Assembly: GCA_052401645.1 (NCBI GenBank)
Contig: CP198939.1
Span: forward strand, 1,488,001 to 1,552,000
Reading direction: 5' to 3'
Source: Arsenophonus sp052401645
GTDB lineage: Bacteria; Pseudomonadota; Gammaproteobacteria; Enterobacterales; Enterobacteriaceae
DNA length: 64,000 bases
Below the pieces are notes generated by a model that was not told the DNA's origin, did not search any database, and saw nothing but the letters and a program-made list of their open reading frames with translations. Positions within the stretch are counted from its first letter, which is position 1. Each line of letters opens with the position of its first letter. Below are positions 46,826-58,952 of this stretch, one piece after another. Made by a program: the position numbers and the translations under genes.

Positions 46826-49800
46826 TTTTATCTTTAGAAAAGTAAAAACCTTCAATTAGAGTGTTAATATTAATTAATATCAATAATATTATATTAACTA
46901 TATTATATTAATATAATTAGATCTAATTTATATGATGATATTAATATCTAATTTATTAGATAAAAAAAAGAAACTTAAATAAACTTAAAGTTATATTAAT
47001 ATAATTAATATCAGTTATTTTAAATATGCTTATTGTAATTTTATTCATAATAAAATTATTTAAATGTAGTAATAAACTGATAAAATTATATTTATTGAAA
47101 TTAAAAATTTTTATTTATGCTTAATTAGCATTTATTAGTTTTTATTGATTTATTTTTTAAAATAATTTTTATCAGAAAAATACTGATAAATATACGAATT
47201 ATATTAAAGAAATTAATTTATTTAAAACGGAATTTTTCTATCTAGTTTATAAAATATATAATATTATTAATAACTTAATGATTTAAATAAAACTATATAA
47301 TTTATTATCAATTATAAATAATAGTTATGAATTATTTTATTTATTTAAATAATAATTTATAATAATATATATTATTATAAATTATAAAGAATATTTTATT
47401 CTAAATATAGTAGTATAAATTTAAAGATTGATTTAAAAGTTTTATATGTCACTACTTACTTCTTATCAGCAACATGATATATACTTGACATGATTATAAA
47501 TAAGATAAATATCTATTTTAAAATTTTAAAGTTATACATATTTATATATAACTTTATCATATTTATAAAGTGAGATAAATTTATATAAGATATTATTTTT
47601 TTTTGTATTATATCGCAGATAATTTTGTTTAATTCTATTGATAAATCTATCATATTTAATTTATCTAAATTTTTATAAACTAAGAAAAATAAGTTGTATT
47701 TTAGATTTTATTAATATCATTTAAATTTATTTTTATCAAATTCAATAAATATTGATACCAAAATTATATTTTATAAAGTAAAATTTTAAATATTTTTTAT
47801 TTATAATTATTAATTTATATAACAATCAATAAATAAAAATTACCAATAAATAAAATAGTAAATATCTATCAACATATCATTATAGTAATTTTATTTTATT
47901 AGTGGTTATTTAACAAATAATACTTAACTATAAAAGTTATTATATCTATTCTATAATTTTTTATAAATTAGTTATATTTATACGAATATTATAATTAAAT
48001 AAGTAAATTATTATAGTTGTATTTGAAATATTATTTAATTAGAATATTTTTTCTATCTTATATAAGAATTTAAAATAAGTTATAAAATAATATAACTTTT
48101 ATAGAATTTTTAGTATAATTTATCAAAAAACATATCTTGATTTATTAATCAATAAATTAATTTTTTTATTTTTTTATTTAATTTTATATTAAAATAATAA
48201 AAAATAAATATTAAATAATATAAGTTATATTTTTATAAATAAAAATCACTAATCATAATTATTTACTAAAAATATATATTAATAATAATAAATTATAAAC
48301 TTTTACTAGTATATTTTAATATAAAATGACATAATATAGTTATTAAATAATAAGATTCTTATTTATAGTTAAAAAATTTACTTATTGATTTCAAATATAA
48401 ACTTATCAAATTTAATAAATAAATTTGATAATTCGTTTAAAATACTAATTTAAATAAAATAATGGTATTAAATTAATACCATTATTAATAAGACTAATTA
48501 ATCTACTAAATAATATTTAATAAATTTTAAAATAAATAACTTATCTATAAAAAGATAAATTTTATATTTTTAGAATTCTAATCATAAATAAAGATTATTA
48601 TTTAAAATAATGTTAACTCAAGTTTTAAATAAATTAAATACTTATATTTTAATTAACTTTTGTTAAAATCATTTATTATACGACTTTAACTAATCCTTAG
48701 GATTAATCCAAATTACTAATTTTAATTATTTTACTGTACAAAAATATAAATCAAAATTATTATTAAAATATTTAGCAACAAATTAATTATTAATTTAGAT
48801 ATTTATATAACTAATAATTATTAATTTTATTAATCTTATTTCTTAATTAATAAATTTATTAATTACATTAACTTTTAATTAAAATATAAATATTAAATTT
48901 GAGTCTTAATCAATATTTTTTTTTAATTATATTAATAAAATATAATATAATATAATGATTTAATCATCTCTAGAATCATAATAGAAAATTTTAAATAAAT
49001 TCTTCTTTATGAATAAAAATATCAATCTAATAGTAATTAACAACATCGATAAATACCATAAAATAATAACATACTTTAAAATTCAACTTTATAATTGACA
49101 AAATAAACTAAATAAAAACTTTAATAATTTAAGTATTAGATTATCCATATACTTTATTATAATATCTTTTAATAATATAAAATCTATACTTATAGTTATT
49201 ATTAAATACTTTTAATAAAGTATTAATAACTTTTAAAATTATAATAAAATTATATATCACATATTTTCATTAATTTTAAAAAATAAAAATATACTATATT
49301 TGCCAAAATAATATCAATAAAGTAATTCATATAATTTTATTTTAAAAAAAAAATAAAATTATATAAACTCTAATATGATTTTTTGATGTTTACATTGATA
49401 TTATAAAATTTCTATAAATTTATTACGGATTGAAAGTTATATTTATTTATATTTAATTTTGATATATTATCAATTGAATCATTTTTAATATTAATGATAT
49501 GTATATTAATATAGTAATTACTTTCAGAAATTAATGTAACATATTTTCTTTTAATGGACTTAGTTAAAGTATTGATAAGTATTTTTTTTAAATACTGAAT
49601 TATTATTTTGGAATAAAATAATAAATATCATAAATTAATTATGTATTAAAAATCATCATAATTATAAATCTTAAATGTTTATTAGTTAATAAAAACTACT
49701 ATAGTAATTCATGATTTTTAAATATCTTTAGGAGATTTATTTTTATTTTTTTTACAAAAAATAATATTTGATCAAAATAGTAAATAATAAAAATATAAAT

Positions 49801-52800
49801 AATATAACTTATTTATTTTTATTTTATGGCTTATATTATAAGCCTCTATCATTAATGCTAAATTTAGTTTTAAACAAGAACTTTTGTTAAAATAATATAA
49901 ATATTTTTATATTAGTAAAGATTTTAAGAACTTGTTAGAATCTTTATCTTTTGATATCATAAACTAATTGAGTTTATATAATCTTTTCTCATCTGTTTTT
50001 ACTAAAAAAATTAGTTAATCGTTTAAATATATCAATTTAAATATTATATAAATTCTATATATACTAAAAATAAGTTATATTATATCAGTAAGATGTATAG
50101 AATATGTTAATTATCTATATCTAAACGCTTTTAATTAATTTTTAACTAAAATCCATATTTAATATGCTAATGCATGGAAACTATTATTATAAATCTTTTT
50201 AGTTAAAATTTTATTTTATAAATATCAAAATAAAGTTCAAAAACTACTACATAAGATCCTAACTGATATTTTATGTATATAATTACAAGATATATGAATT
50301 AAATGACTAAGATTATAAAATTTTTTTAAGTTATTTTTATCATAAATCATGAATATTAATAAAATTTACTAAATATACTAAATTATTCTTAAATGATTTT
50401 AATTTTTATTATCTTGCTAAAATAATTAAGTAAATAACTATTAATAAAATAGAATTAAATTTCTTATTTGGTAATATTAGTATTAAATTTTGAGTTAAAT
50501 TCAATATTTATATAAACTAACCAATCTAAAATTAATACTTTAAATAATTTTTTATATTTATTTTTAAATAATTAATTCAATAGTTTAAATTCTTTCTAAT
50601 AATCAAAGTAAAAAGTAATAAAAAAATAATCATAATTATTATGAATATAATAACTTCCAAAATAAAAAAAATAAATATGTTAAAATTATAAAATTTTTAA
50701 TCTATATTTATTCCAATATAGAAATGAGATAAAATTTTTTATAATTAAAAAATAAATTTAAAATATAACTTTTTTTTAAAAGTAAACTTTTACTTCAATA
50801 ATTATTATTTAATAAAAATAGATAAATTATTTTTTACTTACTTCCTGAAATGATAAAATATTATCTATATAATAAATATCAATATATAAATTATTTTATT
50901 TAAATCTATTTTAAAAATTATATCGATAAATATAATATAATTAATATTGATATAAAATATCGATATCTTATTTAAGATATTATTAAATAAGAAAATTAAA
51001 TAATTTAAATAATAATTAAAATTACAATAAAAAATATTGAATAATTGATTTAATTTATGATAAGTAAAACAACTATTTTATACTTTATAATAATGAATTC
51101 ATAATATTTTTTTTATTTAAGTTTATCATTATAGTTTTAATAATTATTAAAATATTTAGTTTTTAGAGGTGTAATTTCTTACTCTATTTACTTAGAGTAA
51201 CAACTAATTAAAATTTAATAAAATAAAAAAAATATAGTATATAATTTTGTTAAAAAATATATTTATAGTTTTATAAGTTAACTAAATAATTTAATTAAGT
51301 ATTTAATAAAATTAAATTTTAATTAAAATAAATTTTTTATTAAATTTTAAATTTAATTAAAGATTATTTTATATCTAGAAATAATCTTTAAACATAGAGA
51401 ATAATAAACATTATACTTATAAATTTAATCAATATTAATAATTAATTAAAATTAAATAATAGAAATATTTATTAATAAGTTAAATACATAATACTTAAAC
51501 TAAGTGATATATAGTTTTTCTTTAATGATGAAAATTTTAATAAAAATATTCAATAAATAAATAAAAATAATATAATAAAATAAATTAATAAAATTAACTG
51601 AGAAATCTATAGGTTTTAATAATAAAAAATTAATATTTATCTGTTACTATTAATGATTAATTTAAAACAAACTATAATATAGCTATTATATCTTTTAAGA
51701 AAACTATAGTAAATTATCAATTTAATAATCTAATATTAATATATAAAATATTTTTATATATTTATTGAAAATACTTAATATTGATATTAAAGATATATAT
51801 CGATTACTATAGTACATATTCATATCTTTTTAATAAATAAATTTTAAAATCAATATTAATGATAATAGAGTTAATATATAACATCATATAATGATATTAT
51901 ATGATAAAACCTATAATAATTTAAAGTAAATAACATTTACAATATAAATAAATAATAAATATTATCAAATATTTTAAAATTAAAATTATTTTTATTTAAA
52001 AACTATTTTGTAAAAAATATAACATTTTTTTTATGAATTCATCAATCAAAAATTAATAAGTTAGTAATTAATTAATAATAAAAATCTACATAAAATATTT
52101 CATATTAGCAATAAATTATTATTTAAACTTATGATATTACAAATAATAAAATTAGATATTAAAATATCATTAAGAATATTTTCATCTTAGTGAAATAAAA
52201 TAATCACTAAAAACTTATCACAATTCACATAAGATCTCATATTAGTAATCTAGAGAAACTTTTTTTAATTAAGAAAATTAATTATCATAATAATTAAAAT
52301 AATATTTATATATAAAATATACTTTTTATAAAAAATATCAGTTTAATGATATCTACTTATTAAATAAGTAATTAATCTTAACATTATAAAAACATAAATT
52401 TTCTTTTTTATAAAAAATATTTAATAGAATTAATTTATACAACAATTTAAAGTTAAAAGTTTATTACAAAATAGTAATAATTTATTGATATAATAAATAT
52501 TAAATAAAAATAAGAGTCATAAAATTAATTTATAATCATATGATTATTATATTTTACTAATTAATAATTAGTAAAATAAAATAGTTAAAATATTGATATA
52601 AATTATATATCTTTATATAAATAAAATATTTAATAAAATAATAATATATTAATTAATAATAGATTTAAATAATATTAATAAATATATTAAGTTTAACACT
52701 ATTATATTATAATTTTAAGATATATCATTATATGTTTTTCATTATTTATATTAAATTATTTCATTGTCCTAATATTATATGAAATTAATAAATTAATTTA

Positions 52801-54473
52801 TTAATGCTAAATTAGGAAAAGACAATAAAACTAAAAAGAAAAAAATTATTCTATAATAATTCCTTAAATATAATAATTCTTAAATGATATATATGATAAA
52901 AATCATAATCCAAGCTATTATAAAAATAAAATATATTAGAATATTAAATTGAAACGATTTATATTTGGAATTTTATGATAAAAAATATGAATATTAATTT
53001 ATAGAAAATACTAATATTGATTAAGTTTTATGTTTATAAATAACTGATATAAAATATAAGTTTTACCGATATCACATTGATTATTATTTATAATAATCTC
53101 AATACTCTATTGAGATATTTTAATAAAAAATAATTGTGATAATCACTTAATTTTATATTAAATAATTCTAAAAAACTTAATTATAAAATATATAAAAATA
53201 AAGATAAAGCTTATTATTTTAATAATATAAAATTAGATTTTGTTTCAAAAAAAATTATTGAATTTTCTTAAATAGTAAAATATATTATTTTAAACAATAA
53301 ACTAGATAATAAAAATTCAATTAAGTATTTTATATAAAATATTCATAGAAGAGTATTAAAATACATCAAAATAGCAATAACAAACGCAATGTTTATATAA
53401 TAAAATTATTCATTACTGTAAATTAATAAATTAAATTTTATTATCTAAATATATAAATATAAAAAAGTAAATAAATAATAATAATTAATATTATATGCTT
53501 TAATATAATTTAATTTATATTATTTATTTAATATTAAATTACTTAGTTTTTTTTAAAAAAAAGTAAATATTTAATAAATATGTAATGATTAAAAAAATTT
53601 TTAGAATATTTTATTCTAATTTTATGCGTAATCACTTTTATTTATCATTCATAAAAATATACTATTTAATAGTATTCAATAAGTAAGATAAGAAATAATA
53701 ATCTATTTTAACTATTTATTTGGTATTTAATATTATTAATCATATTAATGTTTTAACTAATTTATCTGATTTTAAAAAAATCAATAGATATATTTTTATA
53801 TAAATATAATTTATCTTATTTAGCATTAACTAAAGTAACAGATAAAAATAACGTTTTTCACTGCAATTATTTATTTTATATAATAAATCTTTAAATTTTA
53901 TTAATTAGAATATATATAACTTTAATATATATACTTATATATATTTTATAAAAATTATTATCTATACTTAATAGATATAAATTATAATACTAATAGATAA
54001 AAACTATAATAATTTATGTATTTAAATAAAATATTAAAAACTTAAATACATGAATACAATTTTTTATTTATTGTCATTGACATGATAATAATCAATTTAT
54101 TATCTAATTAAACATACTATACTTAGTATTAATATTATACAAAGATTTTTATATGATATCATGGTTAATATTAACGTTTTAATAAAATTTATTGACTAAA
54201 TAAGTACTATAAATAATATTTTTATATTATTTATATAGATATTGAAAAACTAGTTTAAAATTTGATATTCAATAAAGTAATTAGGATAACTTTATCTATT
54301 TTTTAATGTCTTAATGAATATTAATATAAATTTTTTTAAACTATTTTCATTACCATACTTTATTTTCTAAAAATTTGTAAAAAAAAGAAAATTAATATTT
54401 TATTAAAAGTATCCATCTTTAAACTTTATACTTCACCATTTATATTAATAATTACCTAAAAATTGAGAAATGA

Positions 54474-54554
54474 CACTTATCCTTAATAAGTGGTAATATA
54501 ATGCGTGTTGCAAATATAACCATTGCTATAATAACTACTATTTTATTTTTTTAA
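54474..54554 (+). other. Hairpin followed by a 17-codon ORF
   Basis: CACTTAT (54474-54480) and ATAAGTG (54486-54492) pair around CCTTA. Eight bases later an ATG at 54501 opens a frame encoding MRVANITIAIITTILFF, a positively charged start plus hydrophobic run like a signal or small membrane peptide, with a stop at 54552-54554. The stem resembles the one at the htpX end. It may be a remnant of a secreted protein gene or chance. Confidence 0.2.
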
Positions 54555-56640
54555 AATAAAATAAAAGGAAAATCCATTTAGTTGATATTTTAATATTGTT
54601 AAATATAATATAAATTAATTAAAAAGAGTTATTACTTTATTATTTAAATTATATCAAAATTAATAATTTTGACTATCGTTTTTTATCATTATTAATAAAT
54701 AATATCTTTTTGATCAGCAATTAATCATTATTGGTTAATTTTATCGGCAAAACTTAAATAAAAATTAAAATTAGTTTAACAATTAATATTAATCTACTCA
54801 CTAGTATTATACATAGAAAATGTAATCTTTTAATATATTAACTTGAAATATTATTTATTAAATACCATAAAATTAACATTAATATTTTAAATAATTATTA
54901 TTATAACATAACAAAATAGATATATAATACTGTTTGTTAATTTAATCAATGATTAAATTATATCTATTGTATAATAATTAAATTATTTATAATGAATGAA
55001 TCAAAAAACTAAAAAGTTAATAAGAGATTTTATATTGTTTTCATATTATATAATAAATATATTATCTTTAAATTTCTTTTTAAATTTAATAAAAAATTCT
55101 TAATAGGATTATAGATTTATTTACTCGATCTTCTAATAAAACTAATAGTAAAATTATGTTATTTTTTTTTAATAAAAATGTAACTAATTCAGCTATAAAA
55201 TAGTAGAATTATAAGTTAAAGGCAACAAAAACTTAAATGAGATAATTAAACAGTAAGTCATAAATAAAATACAAAATATAAGAATAAATAATATATAAAC
55301 TATAGATTTTATAGTTAAATCATTAGTTACTAATAAGTAATCGATTAAATTAATTATCAAATAAGATTATTATATCAAAAACAAGACATAATTTATTTTA
55401 TTTCATATATAATTTTATGATATTATATCAATATCAATGTTAATAATAAGTATTATTAAATAATATTAAAATGGATTCTTTAATATATGAATAAATATAA
55501 AACTTAGTAATCATAATATTCCAAGCGAGATTTTAACTATAAATTAGTAAAATGACCTAATAGAAATAATTTTTCTTTATAATTATCATTGTTATTTTTT
55601 TTAACATACTGATATCATTAAATAATCATTATATTTTTAACTAAATATATATTAATTCATCTTAATATAACTTATTTGATATATTACCGTATATTATATT
55701 ATTTACTTCAATAGAATATTTTGATAAATCATTAAAAAGACTTTTAATACTCAGCATAATGAAATATATTATATATTAACTTTTATTTTATATATCAATC
55801 AATAATTAGTTATTTAAATTAAATATAATATATCAAATTAAAAACTTTTAATTATCTGAAATTTTATATTTTATTTTAATAAAACATTTATTATATTAAT
55901 AAGATTTTTTTTCTATTTTAAAAATCATTATTTCTAGTTTAAATATTTATTTATTATAACTTAATATGAGTTTCATTTATATTTTAAGTATTATTTAATC
56001 AAGAGATATAGAAAGATATATTTAAAAAACAAAAAACATATAAACTGAAAGTATTTATAAAAATTAATCTAAATAATTCTTATTAAATATTCGATGATAG
56101 TAAAAAGACAATGCTATTATGTTGCATTTTAAAGTATGCTGAATTTAAAATAGATATAATTAATATTTTGATAAAAAATATAAAAAACTGATTTATATTT
56201 TAGCTATCATATTTACAGTTAAGAAAAAGTAATTCTTTTCATGATCACCTAAATATGCAAATATATTTGAATTTTAAATTCTATCTTTATAACACTTTTG
56301 ATTTATATTAACTAATATTACTATAAAAATAAATTTCCATTTTCTATTAATTTTGTTCTAATATTAATTAGATAAATTTTTTCTTAAATAAAGTAATAAT
56401 AACAAAAAAATAAATATTATGAGATAATCATAACTCTAATATTTTAACTTAAATATACTTATCATAATAAACTATATTAAATATATGTGAATAAAATAAA
56501 AAAGAAAGCAAAATATCTATATAACCTATAACTTACACTAAAATAAAATATAAATTATTAATAAAACTATAAATAAAAATATAATTTCTATATCAAATTG
56601 TCATACATAACATTTAGTAGGCATAATAAGTGAGAATTTC

Positions 56641-56676
56641 AAATATTAATTTATAAAAATAAATATTAATTTATAA
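56641..56676. repeat. Two-copy tandem repeat, 20-bp period
   Basis: AAATATTAATTTATAA occurs at 56641-56656 and again at 56661-56676. It is probably slippage-derived. Confidence 0.55.
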
Positions 56677-57123
56677 GTTTTATAAAATATAAATTTATAA
56701 AGTAAAAAACTTTTTCCTAATTCTATATATAAATAAACAGATCTATTTTTTTTAATCTATTTTATAATAAACAATATTCTTAAATATCGAGAGAGATATC
56801 TTATATAATCTTTATATCTATATGGGAATTAACAATTTTAAAATGCTTTATTAAAAATAATTATTGAACTCATTTAAAGTTTACTGCATTACGTCATTTG
56901 TTTATAAGCATATATAAAATATATAACTCATTTAAGTTAATTTTATAAATCATTATCCAAAATTAATAAAACTTTATTTACTGTTTTATTTTTTAAATAA
57001 TTATAATGATGAAATATTTTTCAATAATTATGATTTTAATATAATAACTATTATATAATTTTAATTGATTTTCAACAAAATTTATTGTATTAATTAGTAA
57101 AATTATGAATATCATTATATTCA

Positions 57124-57135
57124 CTCCGAAAGGAG
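57124..57135. repeat. Short hairpin CTCC-GAAA-GGAG
   Basis: CTCC and GGAG pair around GAAA, a GNRA-type loop on the plus strand. It is unusual for being the only G/C-rich stem in several kilobases of gene-free DNA. The AAAGGAG half also resembles a ribosome-binding site, but no frame of note follows. Confidence 0.3.
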
Positions 57136-58614
57136 ATTATCTTATAATTTTAAAAAATATTAATAAAATTAGCACGATTATTAATATTTATTAATATCTA
57201 GTATAAAATAGTATTAATGAAATAATATAAATAAATTCAATTTAGAGTTAGATAAGAAAGAATAAATGATATTATTTATAATATTTTATGTATAAGCCTT
57301 ATTTTCTCTAAAATATAAATCTTTATTAATATTTTTAAATTATTTAAATAAAATTAACTATCTTACTTTACGTTGTAAAAAAAAACTTCATTAACTTAAA
57401 TAATAAATATATTATTTAAGCTTAAATTAAATTAATTTTAAAAATATATATAATTTTAACCATTTCTCTAAAATTACTTATCTATAATAAAACATATAAC
57501 AAACTTAATATAATGTTCATTTATTTACATTTATTTATTTAATTAAACATTGTCAATTACATGCAAAATAATTATTAAAAAAAAGTTTATATTTAAATCT
57601 ATGAAATTAAATTAAATTTAATATTTGCATATATTATTTTATTAATCTAAAGTAAAGTTATATACATATTTAAATTATTAATTTTAAACAAAATAAACCT
57701 TTTATAATAAAAAATATAATTAATAAAAAATAATCAATAATTAACTAAAATAATATTTAATAGCATCAAATAAATATAAATATTATGTTAATAAATATAT
57801 TAATTTTTATATTGACTATTTATGATATAAACAACTTAATTAGATTAATGCGATATTATTTTTTAGATATCCTTATAACAAGACTTATTAAGTTTATAAT
57901 AGATAATGATATAATATAAAAAATAATTATTTTAGTTTATATAATTAATCATCAAAAAATATTAAAGGTTTAATATTTAAAATATTGAAGTTTTATGATC
58001 TAAAATACTTATATTTTAATATACATTCTTTATTAATAAAAATATAAAATCATACTAACAACTAAAAAACTATATCAATAAGAATAATGTAATAAATTTA
58101 TATTTAAAATATATAATAAAATCTAAAGATATAAAATTATATAAATATATATTATATTTTAAAATAAAACACAATAATTTATTAACATATAAACTTTATG
58201 AAAATTTTTTTAAATTGATATTTTTAAGTAATATTGGATAGAAAAATTCTAGTATAATACGTTTTTTATTATTAATAACTCTTTGTTATTTTTTTTGTTA
58301 AACTAAAAATAATTAATTTTATTAAGCTAATAGTAATTCATTCAATATTTTAAAAATTATTTTTTTAAAACATTATTAAATAAATTAATTAAATAAATTT
58401 ATCATATTTAAAGCAAAATTTATTATATTCAAGAAAAAACAAAGAATTGAGTTAAGTTTTTTTTAAACTTTATTTAATAAAGTTAATAAAATAAAATAAA
58501 TAAACTTAAAATATTAATTATAACAAGTTATTAAAAATGAACTAATTTAAAAAAATAAATGGATCAAAATATCTAAAATATTTATTTTTTAAGATTTTAT
58601 GATAAAAATAATAA

Positions 58615-58635
58615 AAAAGCCGCTTAGCGGCTTTT
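58615..58635 (-). terminator. Intrinsic terminator of the thrS-ihfA operon
   Basis: Read on the minus strand, AAAAGCCGC, loop TAA, GCGGCTTTT forms a 9-bp stem ending in a T-run that continues to six T. It starts 17 bp beyond the ihfA stop codon and is the strongest intrinsic terminator in the window. Confidence 0.92.
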
Positions 58636-58651
58636 AAAATATAATAATTAT

Positions 58652-58948
58652 TTATTTATAAAATTTCATCCTTTCAACTTTGCATCTCAACTTTTGTCCT
58701 GATCTAAAAGTAACCACTCGACGAGCAGTAATTGGAATATCTTCTCCAGTTTTTGGATTTCGACCTGGGCGTTTACTCTTATAACGCAGATCAAAATTAC
58801 CAAACCCTGAGAGTTTTACCTGCTCACCATTTTCCAATGAACAACGAACTTGTTCAAAAAATAGTTCAACTAGATCTTTCGCACTATGTTTACTTATACC
58901 TAGTTTTTTAAACAAAATTTCTGATATTTCAGCTTTTGTAAGCGCCAT
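58652..58948 (-). CDS. ihfA: Integration host factor alpha subunit
   Basis: IHF-alpha pairs with IHF-beta to bind specific sites and bend DNA sharply. The 98 residues match the family (99 in E. coli). MALTKAEISEILF opens the protein, KLSGFGNFDLRYKSKRPGRNP follows, and the DNA-intercalating beta arm is RPGRNPKTGEDIPITARR, from residue 60. The ribosome-binding GAGGAA lies inside the last codons of pheT, 8 bp before the ATG, and only 4 bp separate the two genes, so translation is probably coupled. It is the last gene of the operon, just before the terminator. The C-terminus MKFYK differs from E. coli. Confidence 0.97.
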   Translation of the reverse strand: MALTKAEISEILFKKLGISKHSAKDLVELFFEQVRCSLENGEQVKLSGFGNFDLRYKSKRPGRNPKTGEDIPITARRVVTFRSGQKLRCKVERMKFYK

Positions 58949-58952
58949 AGAT

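Larger units (their letters stand above)
46750..58651. other. Gene-free region between manZ and ihfA (11.9 kb)
   Basis: This is the longest empty stretch of the window. No ORF of gene quality, tRNA or mobile element is visible. Small items inside it are a possible fossil start after manZ (46795-46825), nested palindromes at 48691-48709, a hairpin plus tiny ORF at 54474-54554, a tandem repeat at 56641-56676, a GC-containing hairpin at 57124-57135 and the ihfA terminator at 58615-58635. Confidence 0.65.
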
